64,000 nt of DNA from Actinophytocola sp049647105 (GTDB taxonomy: Bacteria; Actinomycetota; Actinomycetes; Mycobacteriales; Pseudonocardiaceae). The stretch lies in contig NZ_JBARWZ010000121.1 in the NCBI RefSeq assembly GCF_049647105.1, forward strand, positions 1 to 64,000, given 5' to 3'. The notes beneath the pieces are model-generated. The model made no database searches. It was not told the DNA's origin and saw nothing but the letters and a program-made list of their open reading frames with translations. The position numbers and the translations under genes were made by a program. This document shows, in pieces, positions 33,354 to 41,584 of the stretch. Numbering within the stretch: position 1 is the stretch's first letter; each line of letters begins with the position of its first letter.

Positions 33354-33363
33354 CGTGCTCCCG

Positions 33364-33708
33364 TCAACTGGTCCACTGGTGGAGCGCCATGCGCCACTCA
33401 CCGTCCTGGTGCACGAGCACCGTCGACACCGCGACCGACATCGGCCGTTCGTGTTGCTCGTGCATGACGGTGGCGCGGTGCGTGAGCACCGCGGTCGACT
33501 CTCCAATGTGGACAATGTGCGGATCGGTCAGTTCGTACTTGTGGTAGACGGGGTGGTCGACCATCGCGGCGACGCACTCGGCCTTCGTGTACGTGTTGCC
33601 ATCACCTGGAAAGATCAGCATCGCCTCGTCGGTCAGGTTCCGTTCGAAGAACTCGACGTTCCCCTCCGCTATCGCATCGAGGAAGTCCCCCAGACGGGCG
33701 AGCAGCAT
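33364..33708 (-). CDS. NTF2/SnoaL-like (DUF4440-type) protein
   Basis: A 114-residue cone-fold protein. From ATG 33708: MLLARLGDFLDAIAEGNVEFF, then NLTDEAMLIFPGDGNTYTKAECV, a central VYHKYELTDPHIVHIGESTAVLTHRATV and the final strand of MSVAVSTVLVHQDGEWRMALHQWTS type. This pattern is the DUF4440/SnoaL-like fold. The frame is open upstream and there encodes the missing C-terminus of the SRPBCC protein, so either the natural gene is a fusion or the start is internal as given here. Confidence 0.65.
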   Translation of the reverse strand: MLLARLGDFLDAIAEGNVEFFERNLTDEAMLIFPGDGNTYTKAECVAAMVDHPVYHKYELTDPHIVHIGESTAVLTHRATVMHEQHERPMSVAVSTVLVHQDGEWRMALHQWTS

Positions 33709-33737
33709 CCGTTCCAGTGAGTGCCGGGCGAACCCCG

Positions 33738-34082
33738 CTAAAAGCCCTGCCCAGTTCGCTTTCTCCCAGCCGCCGTGCCGCACGACGACCCGGGTGCACC
33801 CCGGACGGCCTCGAACCGGACCTCGACGTCGGTCCGTTCCGCCGGGTCGCCACCGGGTGGGCCGTAGCTGAAAGCGAGGCGTGGCCCCGGCTCCCATGCC
33901 GACACCCGGCCGATCTCGGCGTCGCCCTGCATCAGCGCACCATCCTCGAAGCGCAGCTCGCCCGCAGTCTCACCCCACAGCGAGCGGTCGGTCCGCCACC
34001 ATGCGGCGATGTCCCTGGTGAACAGGTCGAACGCGGTGGCCGGGTCGACCTCCACCTCGACCGCCACTCCTGCCTCGGTCAT
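33738..34082 (-). CDS. SRPBCC/AHSA1-type protein, C-terminus frameshifted
   Basis: A 114-residue frame. MTEAGVAVEVEVDPATAFDLFTRDIAAWWRTD and GELRFEDGALMQGDAEIGRV, then GPRLAFSYGPPGGDPAERTDVEVRFEAV, match AHSA1-like START-fold proteins. After about residue 93 the frame yields APGSSCGTAAGRKRTGQGF, which is unlike the family. The expected ending (TRVVVRHGGWEKANWAGLLAG) is encoded one frame away at about 33720-33805 and continues into the NTF2 gene. A one-base slip in a G-run near 33805 explains this; it may be a real mutation or a sequencing error. The start overlaps the arsR-type gene by 4 nt (ATGA). Confidence 0.6.
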   Translation of the reverse strand: MTEAGVAVEVEVDPATAFDLFTRDIAAWWRTDRSLWGETAGELRFEDGALMQGDAEIGRVSAWEPGPRLAFSYGPPGGDPAERTDVEVRFEAVRGAPGSSCGTAAGRKRTGQGF

Positions 34083-34411
34083 TCCTGATTCCTCTTCTTC
34101 GCGTGTTCGGAGAAAGCGCCGAGCTGTTCGGTCCAGAACGCCTCGACCTGGTCGAGCCAGGCACGCAACGCGATGAACGGCTCCGCCCGCAGCTGGTAGA
34201 CGCGCACCCGCGCGTCCTCGTCTAGCGCGCGAACCTCCACCAGCCGGGAGGCCCGCAGCACCCGTAAATGGCGGCTGATCGCCGGGAAGCTCATCCCAGC
34301 CGAGTCGGCCAGCTCGCCCGCCCGCCTGGGGCCCTGCCGCAGTTCGTCGATGACCTGCCGCCGGACAGGGTCAGCGAGAGCGACGAGCACCTCGTCCACT
34401 TCAGTACGCAC
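34079..34411 (-). CDS. ArsR-family transcriptional regulator
   Basis: A 110-residue winged-helix repressor. The GTG at 34411 (VRTEVDEVLVALADPVRRQVIDELRQG) leaves the operator palindrome at 34423-34438 outside the coding region; the ATG at 34432 would place it inside. The HTH is RRAGELADSAGMSFPAISRHLRVLRASRLVEVR. No metal-binding Cys pair is present, so it belongs to the non-metal SdpR/YceK-like group usually paired with SRPBCC genes, exactly as here (4-nt overlap). It probably represses its own operon of SRPBCC, NTF2 and VOC proteins. Confidence 0.85.
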   Translation of the reverse strand: MRTEVDEVLVALADPVRRQVIDELRQGPRRAGELADSAGMSFPAISRHLRVLRASRLVEVRALDEDARVRVYQLRAEPFIALRAWLDQVEAFWTEQLGAFSEHAKKRNQE

Positions 34412-34422
34412 AATGACAAATA

Positions 34423-34438
34423 TTAACGCCATCGTTAA
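34423..34438. promoter_or_regulatory. Palindromic operator upstream of the ArsR operon
   Basis: TTAACG-CCAT-CGTTAA, a perfect inverted repeat in an AT-rich patch 12 nt upstream of the GTG start of the ArsR-type gene. The position suits autorepression. Confidence 0.6.
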
Positions 34439-34481
34439 GCATGTCAAGTGAGTCCGACAAGGCTGTGGACAACCGGTCAGA

Positions 34482-35177
34482 TCAGCCGCAGCGCCGCGCG
34501 GCAGGCCGCCTACCAGCGGCGAACGCGGCAGGCGGCACACCCATGAGATGGCGGAACTCGCTGGTCATGTGCGACTGGTCGTAGTACCCGGCCGCCGCGG
34601 CGACATCGGCCCATCGCAGTCCGGACGCGGTCGCGAGCACCGTGCGCACCCGGTCGATCCGCGCGAAGTGCTTCGGCGAAAGGCCTACGCCGTCGGCGAA
34701 CAACGCCCGTAATCGACGCTCGCTGACATGCAGCCGCCGGGCCGTGGCCGCGACCCCCTCGTCCGCCAGCAGCGAAGCGGCAGCGGCGACCAGGCCGTCG
34801 TCCGCCCTGCGCTCGGCGAACCAGGCCGCCAGTGCGCCGACCGGGTCCGCCACGAGGCTGTCCGCGTCCAGCCCTGGCAGTGCGCGCACCCGCACAGCCC
34901 GGTCGGCCAGCTCCCGGACAGACTGCCCGACCAGAGCTTTCGCGCGCCCCGGCCGCAGACGCACCCGCACACAGGACGGCCCGGGATCGGCGACGTGGTA
35001 CGCCGCGCGGGTCTTCGGCCCCATGACGATCACCTCGCGACGCTCGCCAGGAGCGGTGCGCACCACGAGCGTCGTGGCGTGGTCGGGCACGTCGACCGCC
35101 GCCGCCCCCGACGCGGCGGCCACTTCGATCCCCGCCACCCACGGCCGCAGCTCGTCCGGCACCACAAGCGTTCCCAT
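34482..35177 (-). CDS. AraC-family transcriptional regulator
   Basis: A 231-residue regulator. The N-terminal half is a ligand-binding domain with the VRVRLRPGRAKALVG motif of the DUF6597-type. The C-terminal AraC domain has the first HTH around GVAATARRLHVSERRLRALF and the second around GLRWADVAAAAGYYDQSHMTSEFRHLMGVPPAAF. It is divergent from the NmrA-type gene with 86 nt between starts, the usual sign that it controls that gene. Confidence 0.85.
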   Translation of the reverse strand: MGTLVVPDELRPWVAGIEVAAASGAAAVDVPDHATTLVVRTAPGERREVIVMGPKTRAAYHVADPGPSCVRVRLRPGRAKALVGQSVRELADRAVRVRALPGLDADSLVADPVGALAAWFAERRADDGLVAAAASLLADEGVAATARRLHVSERRLRALFADGVGLSPKHFARIDRVRTVLATASGLRWADVAAAAGYYDQSHMTSEFRHLMGVPPAAFAAGRRPAARRCG

Positions 35178-35262
35178 GCCGCCACGGTAACCGCGACCAC
35201 CGACAACGAGCTGTGCCGAAACTTCCTATAGGTCGATGGTCGCCCGACGCGACAGTCGGCTC

Positions 35263-36099
35263 ATGATCCTTGTCACCGGTGCCACCGGCACCATCGGCGG
35301 CCACGTGGCCGCGCTCCTCACCGACCGCGGCGTGCCGTTCCGCGCCATGTCCCGCAACCCGGCCGACCTGCCAAACGGCGTGCGAGCCGACTTCACCGAC
35401 CCGGCATCGCTCGCCACGGCCGTCACCGGCGTCGACGCCGTCTTCCTGGTCACCGTGCCGCCCGTCCCGTCGGCGGAGCACGACATCGCCCTGGTCGACG
35501 CCGCCCGAGGCGCGGGAGTGCGGAAGATCGTGAAACTGTCCGCGATCGGCAGCGGCGAACCGTTCGACGGCGCCACCGTAGGCACGTGGCACGTCGCCGC
35601 GGAGGAGGCCATCGCGGCGAGTGGCCTGGCGTGGACGGTGATCCGGCCGCCGAGCTTCGCGTCGAACTTCCTGCAGTACCGAACCATGATCGACGCCGGC
35701 GACCCCCTCCCGAACCTCTTCGGCGACGCCCGCCAGCCGATCGTGGACCCACGCGACGTGGCCGAGGTCGCCGTGGCGGCCCTGCTGGACCGCGCCCATG
35801 ACGGAAGGCGCTACGACGTGACCGGGCCGGAACTGCTCACGTTCGCCGACCAGGCCACCATCCTCGAACGCGTGCTCGACCGCCCGGTGAAGACCGTCGA
35901 AACCGACCTCCACACCCAACTGACGGCAATGGGCATGCCACCCGAGGCGATAGCGCAGGTCACCATCGGCGCCAACTGGGCAAACGCGGGCGGCGTCGAG
36001 TACGTAACCGAGCACATCAGCCGCATTCTCGGCCGCCCAGCGCGCACGTTCGAACAGTGGGCCACAGCCCATCACGCGATGTTCGACGCAATGCGGTGA
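35263..36099 (+). CDS. NmrA-like NAD(P)-binding protein
   Basis: A 278-residue Rossmann protein. The start is ATG 35263 (MILVTGATGTIGGHVAALL), which puts the GxxGxxG motif at the N-terminus. VFLVTVPPVP, VRKIVKLSAIGS, WTVIRPPSFASNFLQY and PIVDPRDVAEVAVAALL are typical of NmrA/atypical short-chain dehydrogenases. The catalytic Tyr-x3-Lys is not seen, consistent with an NAD(P)H sensor or quinone-reductase role. Divergent AraC control is likely. Confidence 0.85.
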   Translation: MILVTGATGTIGGHVAALLTDRGVPFRAMSRNPADLPNGVRADFTDPASLATAVTGVDAVFLVTVPPVPSAEHDIALVDAARGAGVRKIVKLSAIGSGEPFDGATVGTWHVAAEEAIAASGLAWTVIRPPSFASNFLQYRTMIDAGDPLPNLFGDARQPIVDPRDVAEVAVAALLDRAHDGRRYDVTGPELLTFADQATILERVLDRPVKTVETDLHTQLTAMGMPPEAIAQVTIGANWANAGGVEYVTEHISRILGRPARTFEQWATAHHAMFDAMR

Positions 36100-36137
36100 C
36101 ACCTCGCCCCCGGCTGCCGCTAGGCTGTCGGGGCAAT

Positions 36138-36213
36138 GCCCTCGTAGCTCAGGGGATAGAGCACCGCTCTCCTAAAGCGGGTGTCGTAGGTTCGAATCCT
36201 ACCGGGGGCACCA
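36138..36213 (+). tRNA. tRNA-Arg (anticodon CCT)
   Basis: Complete cloverleaf. The acceptor GCCCTCG pairs with CGGGGGC, the D arm is GCTC...GAGC, the anticodon arm is CCGCT-CTCCTAA-AGCGG with anticodon CCT, and the T arm is GTAGG-TTCGAAT-CCTAC. The discriminator is A and the CCA is encoded (36211-36213). A terminator follows at 36232. Confidence 0.95.
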
Positions 36214-36231
36214 CGTCTGACCAGCACAAAG

Positions 36232-36268
36232 AAGGCCCCTGATCAGCGCTGACGCTGACAGGGGCCTT
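36232..36268 (+). terminator. Terminator after tRNA-Arg
   Basis: 10-bp perfect inverted repeat AAGGCCCCTG / CAGGGGCCTT with a 17-nt loop, 19 nt downstream of the tRNA; followed by a pyrimidine-rich stretch. Confidence 0.75.
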
Positions 36269-36433
36269 CCTCATGTGTCCGGTTGTACCTGGGTGTTTCC
36301 CAGCGACGTCGACCGTTCGTCCCGAATACGTCCCGAAATTCGGGGAGCGGCTACCGGCTGGCTGGACCGCGTAGACAGAGGCGCGTGGCGCAGGGTCGAC
36401 CAGCAAGGGGCGTACCTCGCCGGCCACCTCGGT

Positions 36434-37909
36434 TCAGCCAGACAGGACTTGTCGGGATGTGAGCGCCTTCGTGATCGCGTGGGCATCGAACGCGCTCGGG
36501 TCGAACTCGGCCGCGCTGTCGAGGCCCAGCCACTCCAGCGTGTTGGCGTGCTCCGGGTGCGCGGGATCAGCGAGTACCTCCACCATGGCGGTGTAGGACC
36601 AGACGCCGCCGCTGTCCTCGGGTGGGGCGGCGCGACGGCCACCGGTGCAGCGCGGGTAGGTCACCGCGTCGTCGGGGGCGAGCACCTTCTCCACGAGGAT
36701 CTCGTGCCGCCAGTCGTCCCCGAAGTCGTACACGTAGGTGATCTTCGACCGCGCTTCGGGCAATGCCTGGGCCAGTGACACCTCGCCGGCAGGCCGGTGC
36801 CGCAGTTCGGCATCGGCCATCCCGAAGTCGCCGTACGGAGTCTCGAAGACGTGCAAGTGACCACCCTCCCAGCCGAACGCGACCTGGATGATCACGTGCA
36901 ACCGGTCCAGGGTGACGTCGGCGGGCACCTCCAACCGCCGCCAGATCGGCGGCTTCGCGCCCTTCAAACCCACCTTGAGCTGGTACACCTGCGCCGGACC
37001 GGCCGGTGCCGGCGGCAACGGCTCCAGCCACGCGTCCAGCAGGCTCGGCAACGATGTCAAGGCATCCTCGTGCGGAGGCTTGGGCTTGCCGGATTCGGGC
37101 AGTGCACGCAGCCGGGAGCGCAACAACATCGCCATCGGGTAGTAGTCCGGCAGACCGTCCTCGTCGTACGGCATGTCCCCCGCGTCGTGCACTGCCCGCG
37201 CGTCGAGGGCGCACTCGACCTGCCAACGCCACTCCGCCGGGTCAAGCCGCTCCTCGCCGACCCCGGTCCACATCTGCCGCAGCACGGCCATCGCCTCCGG
37301 CAGTCCCTCGGCATCAACCAGATCGACGTTCACCGCGGCATCACAGTCGGTGTGGTCGACGCCGACCACGAAGGTGTGGGCCCGCCCATCGCGGTCGAAG
37401 CTGCCGAGCAGTATGGCCCCTTCGCCCTTCGGATCGGCGAACCGCCAGCAGTCCCCGAACGTCACCGGCATGGTCAGCTCAGTGGCCCAGCCAGGCGGTT
37501 CGACCCCAGCGTCGGCCATCCGCCGCGCGGCGTCCGCGGCGGCCGTCCCCGCACGGCCACCACAGATCGAACCGAGCGCCAGCAGCATGATCAACGCCCG
37601 GCTGTCCTTCCGCGCCTCCAACTCGGGCACGAACCCGTCGGCCAGCGCCTCCTCGTAGCCCCCACCGGCCATGTCGCAAATGGCGACGAGGAGCGCCGCG
37701 CAGAACTCCGCCGCGATCGGGTCGGCAGGCAAGGCGTCGTCCGCGACATCGGCGAGGATCCCGTCGACCAACTCGGACAACTCGACCGGCGGCCCGGCGC
37801 AGACCGGACAGTCACACGGCTCCGTGTCGGCCACCAGTCTGACGGGCGCGGGTCGACCGCCGGACCTGTTCCGCTTCTTGGACTTCCGTCCACGACTAAC
37901 CGGACTCAT
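36434..37909 (-). CDS. Plasmid pRiA4b ORF-3 family protein
   Basis: A 491-residue protein. The start is ATG 37909 (MSPVSRGRKSKKRNRSGG), a basic N-terminus common in the family, although the ribosome-binding site is weak. CDCPVCAG near residue 30 is a small Cys cluster. The C-terminal 180 residues are the pRiA4b ORF-3 domain: VYQLKVGLKGAKPPIWRRLEV, TLDRLHVIIQVAFGWEGGHLHVF, ITYVYDFGDDWRHEILVEKV and YPRCTGGRRAAPPEDSGG. The biochemical function of the family is unknown. The C-terminus approaches the tRNA-Arg terminator region. Confidence 0.85.
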   Translation of the reverse strand: MSPVSRGRKSKKRNRSGGRPAPVRLVADTEPCDCPVCAGPPVELSELVDGILADVADDALPADPIAAEFCAALLVAICDMAGGGYEEALADGFVPELEARKDSRALIMLLALGSICGGRAGTAAADAARRMADAGVEPPGWATELTMPVTFGDCWRFADPKGEGAILLGSFDRDGRAHTFVVGVDHTDCDAAVNVDLVDAEGLPEAMAVLRQMWTGVGEERLDPAEWRWQVECALDARAVHDAGDMPYDEDGLPDYYPMAMLLRSRLRALPESGKPKPPHEDALTSLPSLLDAWLEPLPPAPAGPAQVYQLKVGLKGAKPPIWRRLEVPADVTLDRLHVIIQVAFGWEGGHLHVFETPYGDFGMADAELRHRPAGEVSLAQALPEARSKITYVYDFGDDWRHEILVEKVLAPDDAVTYPRCTGGRRAAPPEDSGGVWSYTAMVEVLADPAHPEHANTLEWLGLDSAAEFDPSAFDAHAITKALTSRQVLSG

Positions 37910-38192
37910 CTCAGCGAGTATGCCCTCAAAGAACTCCACCGTTAAACCGGGGTCTGTGTGCCAATGTCCCCTTGGAACAGTCGTGATCAGGCTCCTGTGA
38001 CCCGAGCAAATGAACACTCGCATCTCCGAGCACGGTGCTCGCGGACGACAGGTCGACGAGTCGCTCGGCCACAGTACGCTCCACCAGGCCAAGCGATAGC
38101 GCCGCTGAGAACTCCAGACCGGACAACGCATGCCGGTCGGCCGACCCCGTTACCGCTGAGCGACAGTGAGGGTGTAGTCGCGGCGGGGTCGA

Positions 38193-39440
38193 TCATGCGG
38201 CCTCGCCCAGCACGGGATGGCGCAGTGTGTTTCGCTGCGGTGTCCGCGCGCGATCGATCCATGGCGGTGGGATGAAGTGGGGAATGCCGTCGATCATGCG
38301 GGCTGTCCATTCGCCCTGGTGGATGAGGGTGTGGTGGTAGCCGCAAAGCAGTGCGGTGTTGTCGATCGACGTCGCGCCACCGTCGCTCCAGTGCACGAGG
38401 TGGTGGGCATCGCACCACTCGGGTGGACGGTCACAGCCCGGCGCCGCACAGCCGCGGTCACGCGCGATCAACGCACGACGCAGCGGACCGGTGACGAGCC
38501 GCTGCCTGCGACCGACGTCGAGGGGCTGGGAAGCACCTCTCATCACGATGGGGATGATGTCGGCGTCGCAGCAGATGCGGCGTGCGGCCTGCATCGACAC
38601 CGTGCCACCCCAGTCCAGGTCCACCACACCGGTGTGACAACGCAGTTCCGCGAGATCGACCGTGAGGCCGATGTGGGGCCGTACGGTTCCCTCGACCGGC
38701 AGCGTGCCCGCGTTCAGCAGGCGCCGGGCGAGTTCGACCAGTGCGTCCGCGCGCCGCTTCGCCGCGGAACGCGTGTCGTCCGGCACCGGCTTCGCCAACG
38801 GAGACAGCGCTGCCCGCACCACCGCCGCGGTCTCGGCGGAAAGCCTGCCGCGTACCCGGATCGCACCATCGAGGTCCTGGGCGAGTGTCAACTCCATCCG
38901 GTCCGCCGCGTTGCGTTCCGAGCGCAGCACGCCGTCCGGGTCCAGATGGCTTCTGATGCGCACAGCCAGTTTGCCGAGTTGGCTCGGGTCGAACCGGTCC
39001 GCCTCGGCCACCAACTGTTTCTCGACCTCGATCCGCGTTCGCGGCGACACGTCGTCGGGCAGCTCCCGCAGGGTACGGCGGACCACCCCGTACTGCTCGT
39101 CGCTGAGCGTGCCTGCGCGCAGCGCGACCGCGGCCCCTGGCAGACGGGAAAGCACCCGCGAACCCGACACCATTGCCGACGGACACACGTCCTTCGCGTC
39201 CTCCACCCGACGTCTCGCCGCTCTCGGCGACAACCGCAGCAGGTGACGCAACAGCACGGCCGTGGACGACACACCCTGACTCGCCGCCAGCCGACGCGAG
39301 TCGAGTTCGTTGGTGGCGGTCAGCGCGACCGCGTACAGCCGCCGGGACCACGTCTCGACCCGCCGAACCGACGCGAGCAACTCCTCGTCGGACAGCAGAC
39401 TCCAGTCCTGATCCAGCAATGCTGTGATGATCTCGTCCAC
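38193..39440 (-). CDS. DUF222 / HNH endonuclease protein (13E12 repeat family type)
   Basis: A 415-residue protein. The N-terminal 250 residues are DUF222 (WSRRLYAVALTATNELDSRRLAASQGVSSTAVLLRHLLRLSP, RTLRELPDDVSPRTRIEVEKQLV). The C-terminal HNH nuclease motif is ARDRGCAAPGCDRPPEWCDAHHLVHWSDGGATSIDNTALLCGYHHTLIH in outline, with Cys pairs and His metal ligands intact. The mycobacterial 13E12 relatives are repeated in genomes and several are SOS-controlled; a LexA-like site lies directly upstream here (39454-39467). The cellular function is not known; a nicking role in DNA repair or a selfish element has been discussed. Confidence 0.85.
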   Translation of the reverse strand: MDEIITALLDQDWSLLSDEELLASVRRVETWSRRLYAVALTATNELDSRRLAASQGVSSTAVLLRHLLRLSPRAARRRVEDAKDVCPSAMVSGSRVLSRLPGAAVALRAGTLSDEQYGVVRRTLRELPDDVSPRTRIEVEKQLVAEADRFDPSQLGKLAVRIRSHLDPDGVLRSERNAADRMELTLAQDLDGAIRVRGRLSAETAAVVRAALSPLAKPVPDDTRSAAKRRADALVELARRLLNAGTLPVEGTVRPHIGLTVDLAELRCHTGVVDLDWGGTVSMQAARRICCDADIIPIVMRGASQPLDVGRRQRLVTGPLRRALIARDRGCAAPGCDRPPEWCDAHHLVHWSDGGATSIDNTALLCGYHHTLIHQGEWTARMIDGIPHFIPPPWIDRARTPQRNTLRHPVLGEAA

Positions 39441-39453
39441 CGAGCAAGGCTAT

Positions 39454-39467
39454 CGAACATACGATCG
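39454..39467 (-). promoter_or_regulatory. LexA-like SOS box upstream of the DUF222/HNH gene
   Basis: CGAAC-ATAC-GATCG differs from the actinobacterial SOS box CGAAC-N4-GTTCG at one base and lies 14 nt upstream of the DUF222 gene start. The flanks are also TCGAACA-type direct repeats. Confidence 0.45.
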
Positions 39468-39523
39468 AACACCCAGTCATGTCACCAATGTGGGTGACGA
39501 GTTCAGGCTGCAGGTGCGCCCGC

Positions 39524-39853
39524 TCAGCCCTGATCTTCCTGGATACCGGTGTAGCGGCCGGGCATCACCATGCAGTACAAGCCGCCGGTCTCGTTGGTCA
39601 TGCAGTAGACCGGCCGTGTCGAGTCGGACTCGGTCGGGTCACTCTGGTCGCCGACTTTCTGGATCGTGATGTGCTGCGGGTCCTTGGGTGGCGCCGGCAC
39701 CGGTTTGTCCCACGGGTGCCACGCCAGCAGGCCTCCACCGATACCGGCGAACAGGATCGCGGTGACCAGCAGGCCATAGCCGGTCCGGGGTTTTGTGGTC
39801 GTTGCCTGCGGTTGCGACGACGGCTGCGGTACAGGGGTATCCGGGTACGACAT
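39524..39853 (-). CDS. Small single-pass membrane protein of unknown function
   Basis: A 109-residue protein. A Pro/Gln/Thr-rich cytoplasmic N-terminus (about 25 residues) leads into one membrane segment at about 26-45 (GLLVTAILFAGIGGGLLAW). A short external domain with two Cys (YCMTNETGGLYCMVMPG) follows, probably disulfide-bonded. I do not recognise the family. It is not linked by overlap to its neighbours. Confidence 0.55.
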   Translation of the reverse strand: MSYPDTPVPQPSSQPQATTTKPRTGYGLLVTAILFAGIGGGLLAWHPWDKPVPAPPKDPQHITIQKVGDQSDPTESDSTRPVYCMTNETGGLYCMVMPGRYTGIQEDQG

Positions 39854-39938
39854 GGCCGACAGTAAACATCATCGTTTCCTTGATCGAACGGCTAGTCCGC
39901 GACCGCAGGCGGGCCACCTCGACGAAGCCGAACCGTGA

Positions 39939-40346
39939 ATTAGAAGATGGTTCAGCCGCTTCTCTGGCCCCGAACTGAGCGGCGTCGCGATCCACCAACT
40001 GAACACCGGCAACGGGGCACAACTCGACGCAGCGTCGACGGCGCTGACGACGGCAACGGCCCAGTTGGACACACTGCCGGACAGCTCGCCTTCCGGCGGT
40101 ACAGCGGCCGTGTCCGCCCTGATCAGCAGGCTGAGTGATCTCCACGACGACACGGTGAACGGTCTGGAATCGCTGACCGCGTTGCCGGCGAACGCGACCG
40201 AGACCGACGTCGGCCGGGTGATGGGAACCGTCTGGCCAAAGGTCGCGTCATTGGCCGGTGACCCATTGGCCGAGATCGAACTCACCGATGCGATAAAGGC
40301 GGCCGCATCCGACTTGTCGTGCCGATCGTTGCCCGGCCTGCGGTGA
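39939..40346 (+). pseudogene. Open frame without a start codon, likely a truncated gene
   Basis: The frame is open from a stop at 39936 to 40346 and encodes protein-like sequence (LDAASTALTTATAQLDTLP, AVSALISRLSDLHDDTVNGLESL, VGRVMGTVWPKVASLAGDPLAEIELTDAI) with good helix periodicity. The only start-like codon is a TTG at 40065, well inside the similarity of style. It therefore looks like the C-terminal part of a secreted or lipoprotein-type gene that lost its 5' end. The rest of the 39854-40366 gap shows nothing else. Confidence 0.4.
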
Positions 40347-40366
40347 ACCTGTCGGCGGTTCGCGCT

Positions 40367-40837
40367 TTAGAGCACCCGTTCGCCGTACATCTCGCCCAGT
40401 GGGTCCGCGATCAGTTCGATCCGGGCGCCGTCCGGGTCCGTGAAGTACACCGACACCTCGCTGTGCACGACGTGGTCCACCCCTGCCGCCGTGAGGCGGG
40501 CCACCAGTTCGTCCCACTTGACCGGGTCCACCGAGATCGCCACGTGGTGCAGGCCGCCAAGGACCTCCTGGTACGGGCCCACGTCGAGGCCCGGGAAGTC
40601 GAAGAACGCCAGCAGGTTGCCGTTGCCGATGTCGAAGAAGAAGTGCGACGAGCCCTCGTAGTCGCGGTTCTCGATCAACTCCGTGAGCGGGAAGCCCAGC
40701 AGGCCTTGGTAGAAGTTGATCGTCGTCTCCACGTCGCTGGAGATCAGGGCTGTGTGGTGCAGGCCGCGGGCTGTTGTCGCCGGGCGGTCCGTTGCTTTCT
40801 TCAGGTACTTGGTGCGCAGTTGCTCTCGGGTGGTCAT
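40367..40837 (-). CDS. VOC-family dioxygenase/glyoxalase-like protein
   Basis: A 156-residue protein from ATG 40837 (MTTREQLRTKYL). GLHHTALISSDVETTINFYQGLLGFPLTELIENRDYEGSSHFFFDIGNGNLLAFF is the first VOC half, and GLHHVAISVDPVKWDELVARLTAAGVD and VYFTDPDGARIELI the second. The metal ligands His (LHHTA), His (LHHVA) and Glu (RIELI) are in the places seen in catalytic members such as ring-cleavage dioxygenases and glyoxalases. Substrate unknown. It stands alone. Confidence 0.85.
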   Translation of the reverse strand: MTTREQLRTKYLKKATDRPATTARGLHHTALISSDVETTINFYQGLLGFPLTELIENRDYEGSSHFFFDIGNGNLLAFFDFPGLDVGPYQEVLGGLHHVAISVDPVKWDELVARLTAAGVDHVVHSEVSVYFTDPDGARIELIADPLGEMYGERVL

Positions 40838-41009
40838 CTCTGCCTCTCTCAGCCGGTGGTGGCGTGCGTTCCCAGACCAGGAGTTCCGCGGGCGCCACCG
40901 CCGTAACCCGTTGGCCGCCCATTGCGGTGAAGCGGACCGCGTCGCCCGCCGCTCCAGCACCACGAACCCGTGAGCACCGGGAGGACGCGGCCGGTCTCCG
41001 CGAGGTTCT

Positions 41010-41570
41010 CTACGCGGCCTCGCGCAGCGCCCGGAACGCGGCGGCCAGCGCGTCGGGCTGATAGTGCGCGTTGAGGCCACTCGGGTTCGGCAGCACCCAC
41101 AACCGCGAGCCCGCGAGCCGCTCCTCCTGCTGGCCGATCGTCGCCTTGGGACGGTCGAATGCCGTGCGGTACGCGGTGATGCCGACCACCGCGACGTACC
41201 CAGGCCCGTACCGAGAAGCCAGGTCCGTCAACTTCTGTGCGCCTGTACGAAGTTCCTCTCGGGTCAGTTCATCGGCCCGCGCGGTGGCCCGCGCGACGAT
41301 GTTCGTGACGCCGAGCCCGTAGTCCAGGAGTTCGTCCTGCTCGGATGGGTGCAGCTGCCTCGGCGTGAAGCCGGACCGGTGCAGCGCGGGCCAGAACCTG
41401 TTGCCGGGTCTGGCGAAATGGTGCCCGGTGGCGGCGGAGTAGAGCCCTGGGTTGATGCCACAGAACAGCACCGACAGCCCCGCCGCGACCACGTCGGGGA
41501 GGGTCTTGGCGCGTGCGGCGGCCATTTCGGCCGCGGTCGGCCTCACGGTCGGACAGTTTACGGAGCGCAT
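41010..41570 (-). CDS. mug: G/U mismatch-specific DNA glycosylase
   Basis: A 186-residue uracil-DNA glycosylase superfamily member. The active-site motif GINPGLYSAATGHHFARPGNRFW is intact (Asn of GINPG), and the intercalating motif is NPSGLNAHY near the C-terminus. It excises U or ethenocytosine opposite G. ATG 41570 is chosen over 41591 because the extra seven residues would overlap the LysR gene; a downstream ATG near the family start is also possible. It overlaps no neighbour once ATG 41570 is used. Confidence 0.85.
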   Translation of the reverse strand: MRSVNCPTVRPTAAEMAAARAKTLPDVVAAGLSVLFCGINPGLYSAATGHHFARPGNRFWPALHRSGFTPRQLHPSEQDELLDYGLGVTNIVARATARADELTREELRTGAQKLTDLASRYGPGYVAVVGITAYRTAFDRPKATIGQQEERLAGSRLWVLPNPSGLNAHYQPDALAAAFRALREAA

Positions 41571-41584
41571 GGCGGAGCGACCGC

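Noticed and set aside
39869..40285. Minus-strand 138-codon frame at 39.9-40.3 kb
   Set aside because: The plus-strand frame in the same place has better helical, protein-like sequence; the minus frame is Ser/Ala shadow without motif.
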